Positions 25,718-34,504 of a stretch of 38,391 nucleotides of DNA are shown piece after piece. How positions within the stretch are numbered: the stretch's first letter is position 1; each line of letters begins with the position of its first letter. The translations under genes and the position numbers were made by a program. Source of the DNA: Neobacillus muris (GTDB lineage Bacteria > Bacillota > Bacilli > Bacillales > Cytobacillaceae); contig NZ_CALPDF010000043.1 in the NCBI RefSeq assembly GCF_943193175.1, positions 1 through 38,391 on the forward strand. The letters run 5' to 3'. The notes beneath the pieces were generated by a model. The model did not search any database. It was not told the DNA's origin and saw nothing but the letters and a program-made list of their open reading frames with translations.

Positions 25718-26732
25718 TGCTCAAGCGATATCAAAAGGGACGAAGAATGAAAAAGGCAGTAACGGCGGTGTTTTAAAAATAGCACAACAAGCACAAAACC
25801 TAAGTGTATTGCTATTTTTAGTCCTCCTCTATGTAGTAGTAGGTATATTAAACCCCAATTATATTAGTGGAGATAATCTCGCAAACATTATTGTTGAAAC
25901 AGCGATTCTAGCTGTTGTTGCATATGGAATGACATTTGCAATTGCAATGGGAGTATTTGATTTGTCCGTTGGCTCGATTCAGGCTTTGTGTGCTAGTGTA
26001 GTAGCCACTATGCTGATGACACATGGCATTATTACTAGTATTGGAATTGCATTGGTTGTTGGTTTTTTAATAGGAATTGTGAATGGGGTTTTAATTAGTA
26101 AATTAAGAGTGCCGGCATTTGTTGCTACATTAGGAACAATGTCAGTTGTTCGTGGTGCAGCTTTATTATATACCGATGGTGTTTCTATTCTAATAAAAAA
26201 TCAAAGTTTTGGTGCCTTCAACACTAGGTCTATTCTTGGAATTCCATTACCGATTATGATTGCTGTTGTTATTCTAATCGTTTTGTGGGCGATATTTAAG
26301 CATACTCCGTTTGGAAGACATATTGCTGCGGTAGGTGGTAATCCTAATGCAGCCGTTGCGGCTGGTTTAAATGTGGATAGAATTACAATCATTGTGTTTG
26401 GGATTGTTGGATTAACAGCAGCATTCTCAGGGGTCATGCTTAGTTCCCAATTGATGAATGTTACAGGCTCAATGGGTATGGGTCTTGAAATGAATGCCAT
26501 TGCTGCCGTTGTTTTAGGCGGGACTAGTATGCAGGGCGGCCGAGGCAGTTTAGTGGGAACATTAGTCGGTGCTTTCTTGCTCTCTTCAATTAGTACGGCT
26601 CTTGATATTCTAAATATCCCAAGTTTCTTCCAATACTTAGCAACAGGTTTACTGCTGATTGGAGCTTTAAGTCTTGATAGCGCTAGACGGCAATTGATTA
26701 AATCGCTATTAAGGAGGAGTGCACGGACATGA
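25710..26732 (+). CDS. Sugar ABC transporter permease 1, RbsC family
   Basis: A 340-residue membrane permease with a polar N-terminus, eight to ten hydrophobic segments, the motif GVFDLSVGSIQALCASVVA near residue 90 and AAVVLGGTSMQGGRGSLVGT near 270. ATG 25710 lies inside the end of the ATPase gene behind GGAGG, so translation is coupled. With the next gene it probably forms a heterodimeric channel, whereas ribose-type systems often use one permease as a homodimer. Confidence 0.94.
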   Translation: MANAQAISKGTKNEKGSNGGVLKIAQQAQNLSVLLFLVLLYVVVGILNPNYISGDNLANIIVETAILAVVAYGMTFAIAMGVFDLSVGSIQALCASVVATMLMTHGIITSIGIALVVGFLIGIVNGVLISKLRVPAFVATLGTMSVVRGAALLYTDGVSILIKNQSFGAFNTRSILGIPLPIMIAVVILIVLWAIFKHTPFGRHIAAVGGNPNAAVAAGLNVDRITIIVFGIVGLTAAFSGVMLSSQLMNVTGSMGMGLEMNAIAAVVLGGTSMQGGRGSLVGTLVGAFLLSSISTALDILNIPSFFQYLATGLLLIGALSLDSARRQLIKSLLRRSART

Positions 26733-27766
26733 AAAAAATCAAACAATTCAATGCAGCTGAGAATGCTTTTTTGGTTGAAGACGGTCTAAGTCCAGAACAA
26801 GATGTGAAAGAAACTGCCAGCTTAAAATCAATTCTATTGAAACTCTTGAATGAATATACAATTGTTTGGATTGTCATTTTAACTGGGCTTATTCTCTTTA
26901 TATCAAATGAACATTTTGGCACTGTTGGCAACCTTACTAGCGTTTTAAGGCAATCTGCCTTTGTTGGTATTGGGGCAGTAGGCATGACATTTGTAATAAT
27001 GGGTGGTGGGATTGACCTATCAGTTCCAGGGATTGTGTCCTTGACGGCAGTTATTGGGGCATTCCTTATGCCAGTTGCAGGTGTTGTAGTTGGCTTATTG
27101 GCCGCACTGCTATGCGGTATCTTTTTAGGGCTGATTAATGGAATGGTAATTATGAGGTTAAAAATTCCTCCGTTTGTTGCAACCCTAGGAACCGGGTATG
27201 TCTATCTATCGATAGTATTTATGATTACAAATGAGCAAGTAGTAATGGTTAATTCTCCTATTATTCTTAACGTAGGAATGGGTTCATTATTAGGTATTCC
27301 AATTCCTTTTATCATTTTAATAGCATGTACTCTTTTATGTAGCTTTCTATCTAAATGTTCCCGATACGGCCGCTTGGTTAGATCTATCGGAAGCAGTTTG
27401 AATGCAACAAGAGCTGCAGGGATATCTGTTAATCGTGTAACTATTTTTTCCTATATGGTTTTAGGATTATTGACAGCACTCACAGGAGTAATACTCTCCG
27501 GGTATCTTTCCTCAGCTAATGGGAATATGGGAACCGGTTATGATTTGAATACTATTGCTGCAGCCGTTGTAGGGGGAACCAGTCTACAAGGAGGGAAAGG
27601 ATCATTTGTTGGTACATTAGCAGGGGCTCTTTTCTTTTCGATGATTAGTAATGCATTAGATTTGTTTGGTGTTGGCTCCTATTGGCAATATGTTGCAACT
27701 GGTTCTGTTATTATATTTGCTATCACATTAGACGGACTAAAGGCTAAGTATAAATCTCACGCATGA
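26729..27766 (+). CDS. Sugar ABC transporter permease 2, RbsC family
   Basis: A 345-residue permease similar to the preceding one: IMGGGIDLSVPGIVSLTAV near residue 90, and AAAVVGGTSLQGGKGSFVGT near 275. Its ATG overlaps the previous stop in an ATGA, behind AAGGAGG. The N-terminal 35 residues are polar and acidic (AENAFLVEDGLSPEQ) and lack counterparts in permease 1. Confidence 0.94.
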   Translation: MKKIKQFNAAENAFLVEDGLSPEQDVKETASLKSILLKLLNEYTIVWIVILTGLILFISNEHFGTVGNLTSVLRQSAFVGIGAVGMTFVIMGGGIDLSVPGIVSLTAVIGAFLMPVAGVVVGLLAALLCGIFLGLINGMVIMRLKIPPFVATLGTGYVYLSIVFMITNEQVVMVNSPIILNVGMGSLLGIPIPFIILIACTLLCSFLSKCSRYGRLVRSIGSSLNATRAAGISVNRVTIFSYMVLGLLTALTGVILSGYLSSANGNMGTGYDLNTIAAAVVGGTSLQGGKGSFVGTLAGALFFSMISNALDLFGVGSYWQYVATGSVIIFAITLDGLKAKYKSHA

Positions 27767-27820
27767 TTGTTATTTATGATGACCAATTAATATAACTTAC
27801 TTTATATGGAGGGATATAAG

Positions 27821-29020
27821 ATGTCTAATGAATTAGTACATCAAGCTTTTGAAGAAGGAGAAGGGATATTAAACCTTGTTCCTAACTTTGTTCCACGTCG
27901 ATTTGGGGAACCAGGTTTTCGTTTACGATTACATCCTGATGATTATTATCCATTTGGATTAAAAAGAGGAGCTATAAAGGAACGTTGGTTTTCTTCAGTT
28001 GTCCAAACTATAAATGGGGACGATGCACCAGAAGATGAGGGATTGAGCTATGTGGCCTTACGAAGCGATTCGAACAGTAGGTTCCTATTTAAAGATGCTG
28101 TAAAAGAATTGGGTGCTGATTTAATTGGCGATCAATTAATTAAAGAGCATGGAACATGGCCAATGTTTGCCAAGTTTTTCGATTATAAAACTCCTCTATT
28201 CCACCATATTCACCTTATGCAAAAACATGCTGAGCTTATTGGAAAGATGGCTAAACCAGAAGCCTATTATTTCCCTCGGCAATTAAACAATCATGGAGGG
28301 GAATTTCCAGTTACTTATTTTGGATTTGACCCAAGTGTTACGCTGGATGAGGTAAAGGAAAGATTATTACAATATGAAGCTACAGATAATAGAATAACAG
28401 AATTGTCCCGTGCATTTAGAATTCAATTAGGGACAGGATGGTATGTTCCCGCGGGGATTATCCATGCACCAGGTTCCTATTTAACATACGAACCACAATT
28501 GAATAGTGATGTAAACTCTGTGTTTGAGAATGTGGTAAGTGCCGATCATTATTCATATGACTTTTTAGTAGAAAATGTTCCAGAAGATAAGCAACGTGAT
28601 GTTGATTTTATTCTCAGCTTATTAGATTGGGAGAAAAATACGGATCCTGAATTTAAAAAGCACTATTTCAGGCCACCGGTAGAGTCTTCAAGTGAAGATG
28701 GTATTTATGAAGAGAAATGGGTTGCATATGGAAATGAATATATCGCCGCAAAAGAACTAACCGTACTGCCTGGTCAAATTGCTACAATTAAAGATAGCTC
28801 TGCCTATGGATGTATTATTATTCAAGGTCATGGTAAATTCGGGGCTTATGATGCTGAAGCTGCTCAAATGATTCGTTTCGGACAAATGACATCTGACGAG
28901 TTTTTTGTTAGCGAAGAAGCTGCCAAGAAAGGTGTGGTAATTGCAAACCATAGTTTAAGAGAACCGTTGGTTATTTTAAAACACTTTGCTTCTAATAATA
29001 AAGACGTTCCAAAATCTTGA
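27821..29020 (+). CDS. Phosphomannose-isomerase-like cupin, paralog of the 6060-7280 product
   Basis: A 399-residue double cupin closely related to the protein at 6060-7280 along its whole length: RRFGEPGFRLRLHPDDYYPFGL, HHIHLMQKHAE with KPEAYYFPRQLNNHGGEFP, VPAGIIHAPGSYLTYEPQLNSD and a C-terminal IQGHGKFGAYDAEAAQMIRFGQ. The first metal motif is HHIHL instead of HHIHH; the Glu and third-site His are kept. ATG 27821 follows ATGGAGGG. It probably isomerises the sugar imported by the adjacent transporter. The substrate is unknown. Confidence 0.75.
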   Translation: MSNELVHQAFEEGEGILNLVPNFVPRRFGEPGFRLRLHPDDYYPFGLKRGAIKERWFSSVVQTINGDDAPEDEGLSYVALRSDSNSRFLFKDAVKELGADLIGDQLIKEHGTWPMFAKFFDYKTPLFHHIHLMQKHAELIGKMAKPEAYYFPRQLNNHGGEFPVTYFGFDPSVTLDEVKERLLQYEATDNRITELSRAFRIQLGTGWYVPAGIIHAPGSYLTYEPQLNSDVNSVFENVVSADHYSYDFLVENVPEDKQRDVDFILSLLDWEKNTDPEFKKHYFRPPVESSSEDGIYEEKWVAYGNEYIAAKELTVLPGQIATIKDSSAYGCIIIQGHGKFGAYDAEAAQMIRFGQMTSDEFFVSEEAAKKGVVIANHSLREPLVILKHFASNNKDVPKS

Positions 29021-29042
29021 TAGCCTTCAAGAATGGAACTTT

Positions 29043-29090
29043 AAACAGCTAATCGAAGAATTGGAGGGTCTAGATTAGCTGTTTTTCTTT
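29043..29090 (+). terminator. Terminator after the cupin gene
   Basis: AAACAGCTAATC (29043-29054) pairs perfectly over 12 bp with GATTAGCTGTTT (29073-29084), followed by TTCTTTTT. It separates the DUF4432 gene from the operon or lets it be expressed at a lower level. Confidence 0.92.
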
Positions 29091-29147
29091 TTGAAAAATA
29101 TTTTTACAAATTTTTATATCTATAATCTTGATATGGAGGTAGTCTGA

Positions 29148-30203
29148 TTGAAACTATATGGGAAGGATTGGACAAGAAGAGAAATTGAAAAATATGTTGG
29201 AAGGCTTGAACAGATAGGCGGCTTGCGAAAAATGAAGTATCAAGAAGGTCCGGAGGCAGGTGTAGAAATGATACAAGTTCGGACCGGAGGTGGACTTAGT
29301 CTGGCAATTTCTCCGTCGCGAGGAATGGATATATCCTTAGCTGAATTTATGGGTGTTCCGATTAGTTGGCAATCAGCTAACGGGGATATTCATCCAGCTT
29401 ATTATGATGCTCGAGGTGGGGAATGGGCAAGAACTGCCGTGGGTGGCCTATTAATGACGTGTGGACTAACTCAAGTTGGAACTGCAACTTTTGATAATGG
29501 AGAAGAATTGGGACTTCATGGGAGAGTTCATCATATTGCAGCCAAAGGAATAACAGCTGAAGGTGTATGGATAAATGATCAGTATAGAATGAAAGTAAAA
29601 GGTGTTGTTGAAGAAACAACTGCATTTGGAGAATATTTACGACTTATTCGAGAATATACATTTTTCCTTGGAGAGAATACAATTTATTTGAAAGACACTG
29701 TAGAAAATATTGGTTTTACATCAAGGCCTCATATGATTCTTTATCATTTTAACTTTGGCTTTCCTTTTATTAATGAAGAAACGGGGTTTACGTTTCCATC
29801 GAATAAAATAACTCCCCGGGATGAAGGAATACCGATTGAAGGATATGATGAATGGGGTTATCCGAGGGTGGGTTATCAAGAAAGGGTTTATTACCATGAA
29901 AATCTGAATACATATGAGGAAGATAATGGAAAAGAATATGCAAATGTAATTGTTTCAAATCCACGATTTCCAAATCCTTTTGATCAAACCAGCTTTCCAT
30001 TAAGTATGAAGCTTTCTTGGGATGTATCAAATTTACCTAGATTCACTCAATGGAAAATGAATGGTGCTGGAACAAATGTGGTTGGAATCGAGCCTGGCAA
30101 TTGTTATGTAGAAGGTAGAAAAGTAGAAAAGGAACGTGGGTCATTAGTAATGTTGGAGCCTGGGCAATCCTTAACTTATGACCTGAAAATTGAGTTTTTT
30201 TGA
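29148..30203 (+). CDS. DUF4432 / aldose 1-epimerase-like protein
   Basis: A 351-residue beta-sandwich mutarotase-fold protein: GGGLSLAISPSRGMDISLAEFMGVPISW near 60-85, GLLMTCGLTQVG and GLHGRVHHIAAK with the conserved HGR-x-H, ILYHFNFGFPF, and a C-terminal GIEPGNC. DUF4432 proteins are related to galactose mutarotase and act on, or bind, free or modified sugars. TTG 29148 is set by GGAGGT at correct spacing. It belongs functionally to the LacI/ABC/cupin cluster, though a terminator precedes it; anomer interconversion of the imported sugar before the isomerase would fit. Confidence 0.85.
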   Translation: MKLYGKDWTRREIEKYVGRLEQIGGLRKMKYQEGPEAGVEMIQVRTGGGLSLAISPSRGMDISLAEFMGVPISWQSANGDIHPAYYDARGGEWARTAVGGLLMTCGLTQVGTATFDNGEELGLHGRVHHIAAKGITAEGVWINDQYRMKVKGVVEETTAFGEYLRLIREYTFFLGENTIYLKDTVENIGFTSRPHMILYHFNFGFPFINEETGFTFPSNKITPRDEGIPIEGYDEWGYPRVGYQERVYYHENLNTYEEDNGKEYANVIVSNPRFPNPFDQTSFPLSMKLSWDVSNLPRFTQWKMNGAGTNVVGIEPGNCYVEGRKVEKERGSLVMLEPGQSLTYDLKIEFF

Positions 30204-30221
30204 TACTAGTTTGCTAATTGC

Positions 30222-30383
30222 ATCACTAATTCAGTTGTCATTAGTGCCAACAAGGTAATTATCTAAAGAAAGATTGCATAGACCCTTTGGAATGTTTATT
30301 GTTGTTTTTTGGAAATTATGCGTCCGAAACAATTTATCATAAAGGGAGGATTTTTCTCAATCTTTTTAGTTAGAAATTCATGC
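30222..30383. other. Intergenic stretch upstream of the sigma-54-type promoter
   Basis: There is a small perfect hairpin CACTAAT/ATTAGTG at about 30222-30244 without a T-run, then A/T-rich sequence that could hold upstream activator sites for the -24/-12 promoter that follows. No ORF of interest is seen. Confidence 0.4.
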
Positions 30384-30399
30384 TGGCACGTTTCCTGCC
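30384..30399 (+). promoter_or_regulatory. Sigma-54 (-24/-12) promoter without an evident gene
   Basis: TGGCACGTTTCCTGCC has the -24 GG and -12 GC exactly 10 bases apart and matches TGGCACG-N4-TTGCW at all but two positions. In Bacillaceae such promoters serve SigL-dependent operons (levanase, arginine, acetoin, PTS systems). Downstream on this strand no ORF begins before 31848, and the gene at 30536-31471 runs the other way. Confidence 0.65.
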
Positions 30400-30476
30400 T
30401 CTTATATTAAAAGTGCTTCTCTCAGAGCAACTGGTTTCGACGGGATTAAAGAGAAGTTAAAAGATTGTTGAACCAT

Positions 30477-30532
30477 TGATTATCCTCCTTAGCAAAAATT
30501 AATGATTCAATTCTTGCCAAGGAGGATTAGTC
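30477..30532. repeat. Long imperfect inverted repeat downstream of the sigma-54 site
   Basis: The arm TCCTCCTTAGCAAAAATT pairs with AATTCTTGCCAAGGAGGA over about 18 bp with two mismatches around a short loop. It lies 4 bases beyond the stop of the ATP-grasp gene. It lacks a T-run on either strand, so it may terminate weakly or be part of a small RNA started at the -24/-12 promoter. Confidence 0.55.
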
Positions 30533-30535
30533 ACC

Positions 30536-31471
30536 CTATAGCTTCGCCAATTCAGCCCCTAAAAACGCAGCCAACTGTAACATCCCATACTTCCCGGCCG
30601 CCTTTTCAGCATCACTATTATAATTCGTGTTCGTATTAATATCATAGGTATAAAGCGTTCCAGTTTCATCCCTGATAAACTCAATCCCAGCGACAGCAAT
30701 CCCATGCTCTTGCAGGAACGCCTCATATTTTGGAATAATGGCATCATCAAAACCATCGATGATTTGGAACTTCGGTTTTTGCTCCACTTCTTCTCCCACA
30801 GGACAGAAAAGATCCCCGATATTGCAAGCATCAGCCGGACATAACTCAAAACCGCCGGACGTATCTACTTGAACCGCATAGAAAAACTTGCCGCCAATAA
30901 ATTCACAACGAACATTCGATTGATCCGGGGATTTAATATATTCCTGAATCAAGGTGATGCCATCAATCGGCTCATCAAAAGCTGGACTATTAACATAGTA
31001 TTTTAAAGCTTCAACGGACTGAAATAACTGCACACCTAATCCCTTGCCAGCCCGATTATGTTTGGTAATGAATGATCCAGTCCCGATTTTTTCAGCTGCC
31101 CGAATAATTTGTTCCTTGCCAACGGCCGCAATCGTTTTGGGTGTTTGAATTCCTGCTTTTTCGAGGGCATTATATTGCTTCACCTTACTGAGTTCGAAGT
31201 TAATCGCACTGGTTCCATTGAACACCTTGCAATCATGCCGTTCCAGCCAAGAAAGGACATTGTCTGCCAATTCAGGCGCAAAACGATGGCCGCGGGTATG
31301 GGAGGAGGCGCTCATGCGATTATAAAAAACGCCTTCTGGCGGGCGTTCTGACAAATCGAGCAAGCCTTCGTCGAGATGCCATTCTTCATAGGGCAGGCCT
31401 AATTCTTCTAATCTTTTTGTTAAGTGAATGGTCCATTCGCTATTTTCATGTATGATATAGATCTTGCTCAT
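30536..31471 (-). CDS. ATP-grasp ligase, RimK-like
   Basis: A 311-residue ATP-grasp enzyme. It has a variable N-terminal substrate domain (IYIIHENSEWTIHLTKRLEELGLPYEEWH), then the ATP-grasp core (TPKTIAAVGKEQ, FITKHNRAGKGLGVQLF, LIQEYIKSPDQSNVRCEFIGGKFFYAVQV) and the metal-binding end IEFIRDETGTLYTYDINTNTNYN. Such enzymes form a peptide-like bond using ATP; the substrates are not evident. ATG 31471 follows AAAGGAGG at eight bases. It stands alone. A broken copy of its 5' end is at 34838-34930. Confidence 0.88.
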   Translation of the reverse strand: MSKIYIIHENSEWTIHLTKRLEELGLPYEEWHLDEGLLDLSERPPEGVFYNRMSASSHTRGHRFAPELADNVLSWLERHDCKVFNGTSAINFELSKVKQYNALEKAGIQTPKTIAAVGKEQIIRAAEKIGTGSFITKHNRAGKGLGVQLFQSVEALKYYVNSPAFDEPIDGITLIQEYIKSPDQSNVRCEFIGGKFFYAVQVDTSGGFELCPADACNIGDLFCPVGEEVEQKPKFQIIDGFDDAIIPKYEAFLQEHGIAVAGIEFIRDETGTLYTYDINTNTNYNSDAEKAAGKYGMLQLAAFLGAELAKL

Positions 31472-31609
31472 TCATAATTCCTCCTTTACTTATGCGTTAC
31501 CTTATAACTTCTTCATTTTTCTTCTATTTAAGGGTCCAAATAGGATTTTTCATATACTATATCATAAATAGTTTGATACTGCATGGATTACAGGAACCGC
31601 TTTCTGTTA

Positions 31610-31629
31610 TTAAACAAACGTTTATTTAA
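31610..31629. promoter_or_regulatory. AAACGTTT-centred palindrome, site 3
   Basis: TTAAACAAACGTTTATTTAA is palindromic except for one mismatched pair and shares its centre with the sites at 19574 and 20518. It lies in the divergent region between the ATP-grasp gene and the anchored protein gene. Confidence 0.45.
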
Positions 31630-31880
31630 CAGTTTAAAAGAGAATCTCACCATTACCTAACCAAACTGCCCAACGGTCCGCAAGATTGCTCAGGATCAAA
31701 GATAGGGTATTTTAACCGGCCTACACCATTTAAAGACCAATACTCACTCAACCCTTTAGCCGACTGACAAATTCTTTTTACCTGCTATTTCCTGCAAAAT
31801 CCTAATAAACAGGATGAAATTTTCTTGGTATAATAAAATGAAAATTATTGATTAGGAACGACGGAGGTAGTAAGAAGAGT

Positions 31881-32750
31881 ATGCAAGACAATCAAAACCA
31901 GAGAGAGATAAAGATTCTAAAAAGCCCTAAAAAAATAATCCTTTTCACTTTAGCTGCGATTGCCCTGTTGTTCTTTGTGGTAAAAGACGTTCAGAAGACG
32001 ATGGAAACGAAGAAAAAGGAAGAGAAGTACGCTAGAGTGGTTACGTCTGTAGAGTCGCAAATGGATAAAACAATTAAGGACTTGGAAACAGATAAGACCT
32101 TATCTACCTATCTATCACATCTAAAATATAATCGCGATACAGAATGGAGCAAGCAGGATTTTCGTTATGATATTGAAGGAGATTTAGATGCCTCCTTTGA
32201 TACGTTGAGCAAAAAGGAACAGTATGATTTCTTTGCACATGCGGTGGAAGTCATAAGGGAAACCAATAAAAAGAATGGCGGAGAATTGGAGTGTGGGAAA
32301 TATACTTGCTTTATTTATGCTCTCAATTTAAAGACTGACTCAGAAGAGTATGAGATGACCTATTCCTATGAAGGTGAAAAAGAACATTTATTCGTTGGTG
32401 GACATTATGGGAAAGAATATCTTGCAGATGGTTCAGAATATATGTCTCCTAACGCGGCAAGTAATGCTGGAACTACATCGGCGTCCGCCACTGCAGAACC
32501 AGTGATCAATTCAGATCCTTCAACCGCTACTGGTGTGGATTGGATGCAGATGAGTTCGCACCAAAAATCAGAGGTTGTTTCCTCTGTTATTTCTAGTTTG
32601 GAAAGCAAAGGATACACCATATTAGAGGGTCCTGATTGGTTTATTGATTCCTTGGATGCCTATTACGGAGATCCTGCTACCAATACCACAACGGTTGTTG
32701 AAATTATTGCGATGTCAGGAGTCGCAGGCGGAGTCATCCTTGAACCGTAG
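31881..32750 (+). CDS. Uncharacterised single-pass membrane-anchored protein
   Basis: No family is recognised. The 289-residue product has a basic N-terminus, one membrane helix at about 18-38 (IILFTLAAIALLFFVV), a lysine/glutamate-rich helical stretch likely to form a coiled coil, and an outer domain with a Cys pair (ELECGKYTCF), a Ser/Thr/Ala-rich linker near 195-220 and a C-terminal hydrophobic end. ATG 31881 is chosen although GGAGG is 13 bases away; a TTG at 31848 has no ribosome site. TATAAT-like sequence is present near 31829. It is probably an extracytoplasmic protein of unknown role. Confidence 0.7.
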   Translation: MQDNQNQREIKILKSPKKIILFTLAAIALLFFVVKDVQKTMETKKKEEKYARVVTSVESQMDKTIKDLETDKTLSTYLSHLKYNRDTEWSKQDFRYDIEGDLDASFDTLSKKEQYDFFAHAVEVIRETNKKNGGELECGKYTCFIYALNLKTDSEEYEMTYSYEGEKEHLFVGGHYGKEYLADGSEYMSPNAASNAGTTSASATAEPVINSDPSTATGVDWMQMSSHQKSEVVSSVISSLESKGYTILEGPDWFIDSLDAYYGDPATNTTTVVEIIAMSGVAGGVILEP

Positions 32751-32819
32751 GTACAGTCTCACATCTTAGCCAAAGAGGTCCCAGTTGGGAAAAGGACTAA
32801 TATCCTATTAAATAAAAAA

Positions 32820-32872
32820 ATAAAATCCTCATTCTAATACGGAAAATATCCAAAATAGAAGGAGGATTTTTC
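32820..32872 (+). terminator. Terminator after the anchored protein gene
   Basis: AAAATCCTC (32822-32830) pairs with GAGGATTTT (32862-32870), extended by TTCTA/TAGAA, and is followed by T and C. Confidence 0.8.
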
Positions 32873-32940
32873 ATATGGAGTAAAGGATGTTTTGAAATAA
32901 TGTAAGATTGTTTTATCATCAATAGAGTATCTGTTATAAC

Positions 32941-32985
32941 TAAAAGTGGCGGTTCAATGGCAATAAAGCCATGAGAACCGTCACT
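32941..32985 (-). terminator. Terminator of the amidase gene
   Basis: AGTGGCGGTTC (32945-32955) pairs with GAACCGTCACT (32975-32985) with one G-U, plus an inner ATGGC/GCCAT. On the minus strand it is followed by TTTTA, just past the amidase stop. Confidence 0.8.
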
Positions 32986-33001
32986 GCGGATTCCAGACGT
33001 T

Positions 33002-34504
33002 TTATTTTAAAGTGGTAGCCCCAAGGCTTCTGTTTTTACAAATTTCATAGATGCTATTCCATGGTTGTAGACGCTCAAACTCGGCACTTGCTGCCAGCAC
33101 ATCAAGATCCGCATATCTCCTGCCAATGATTTGCATTCCGATTGGCAGATGATCCTTTGAGAGGCCCGCGGGAATAGAAGCAGAAGGATGCCCCGTAAAG
33201 TTGGTGAAATAAGTCAGGCACCAGCCGATTAATGGGTCCACTTCCACACCATTGATTTGTGATGGTCCCATGGTGTTGCCATCCTCTGCATTATTTACCG
33301 GTAACGACGCCACTGTAGGAGTCACAATTAAATCATAATCTTTTAAAATATTTTGAAGGGCGTCATAGATTTCTGTTCTCATATGCTGATCCCGATTCAT
33401 ATCAAGAACATTCATTTTATAGCCTTTCTCTAACCAATCGATAAATTGAGGAGGCAGATCCTCCCGGTGATCTTTTAAAATATCAATTCCCTGATTTTTG
33501 AAGTTTTCGAACGTATCGATATTAGAAGGTAAGATTAACCTGCACCATAAATCACTTAATTCACGTTGGTCCCTCGTTATGCCAAATTTGACCTCTTCCA
33601 CATGGGCACCTGCTTGCTCAAATACTCTCACGGCCTGTCTGACGGTTTGGGCAATTTCTGGATCGACAGGGAAAACATCAAAGTCAGGGCTATAGGCAAT
33701 TTTCATTTCTTTGATTGATTTTGTTAAGGCAGACCTATAGTTGACATTCTCCTCTAAGCTAAATGGGTCTCTTGGATCATATCCTGCTAACGCTGACAAA
33801 CCAATGGCAGCATCCTCGACATTCCGGGTTAAGGTCCCTTCAAATAGGAAAGGGTTGATCCCGCCAAAAGCATTTGGTCTAGATACAAACGGAATTCGCC
33901 CGTAAGAAGCCTTATATCCATATAATCCACACCAGGCAGCGGGAATCCGAATGGAGCCTCCGCCATCGGTCCCTTCGGCAATCGGAAGCAGCCCATCTGC
34001 AACAGATGCTGCACTGCCGCCAGAAGAACCACCGGTATTTTTTGAGAGATTAAAAGGATTGCGTGAAGGGCCAAATAGATAGTTATCACATGTGCCCCTA
34101 AATCCCATAACTGGGCTATTCGTTTTGCCGACAAGGATGGCGCCATTTCGTTCCATCCGTTCAGCATAGGTGCAATAAAATGCAGCAATGTTATCTTTTA
34201 ATGCCCGAATTCCGCCAAAGGTCGAAGGCCAGCCTGGCTTAAAATCGAATAAGTCCTTAAGGGCTGTAGGAATTCCATGCATGGGACCGGTTGTTTCGCC
34301 GGACATTAGCATTTTTTCCGCCTTTTTTGCTTGCGCCATGGCTCCTTCCAGATCTAGATGTACAAAAGCATTTATACTGGAATTTCTTTCTGACATTCTT
34401 TTGCTAACCGCCTCTATCACATCGACAGGTGATAATTGCTTACTCGATATATTTGCCGATAATTCCGCGACAGACATATAGGATAGTTCTTTTGAAATGG
34501 ACAT
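33002..34504 (-). CDS. Amidase, amidase-signature family
   Basis: A 500-residue serine amidase hydrolysing a carboxamide or related bond. The Ser-cisSer-Lys triad is visible: Lys83 (GIPTALKDLFDF), the GGSSGGS loop at 158-164 and the nucleophile Ser184 in GGGSIR. The N-terminus has the usual helical SVAELSANISSKQLSPVDVIEAV. ATG 34504 is preferred because GGAGG lies ten bases upstream; the ATG at 34522 contains that site. There is no GatB or GatC gene beside it, so a GatA role is unlikely. Monocistronic; substrate unknown. Confidence 0.92.
   Translation of the reverse strand: MSISKELSYMSVAELSANISSKQLSPVDVIEAVSKRMSERNSSINAFVHLDLEGAMAQAKKAEKMLMSGETTGPMHGIPTALKDLFDFKPGWPSTFGGIRALKDNIAAFYCTYAERMERNGAILVGKTNSPVMGFRGTCDNYLFGPSRNPFNLSKNTGGSSGGSAASVADGLLPIAEGTDGGGSIRIPAAWCGLYGYKASYGRIPFVSRPNAFGGINPFLFEGTLTRNVEDAAIGLSALAGYDPRDPFSLEENVNYRSALTKSIKEMKIAYSPDFDVFPVDPEIAQTVRQAVRVFEQAGAHVEEVKFGITRDQRELSDLWCRLILPSNIDTFENFKNQGIDILKDHREDLPPQFIDWLEKGYKMNVLDMNRDQHMRTEIYDALQNILKDYDLIVTPTVASLPVNNAEDGNTMGPSQINGVEVDPLIGWCLTYFTNFTGHPSASIPAGLSKDHLPIGMQIIGRRYADLDVLAASAEFERLQPWNSIYEICKNRSLGATTLK

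Noticed and set aside
30430..30470. tmRNA-like GGTTTCGACGGGAT string
   Set aside because: It resembles a tmRNA 5' segment only briefly; no acceptor-stem partner, tag ORF or CCA end is found nearby.
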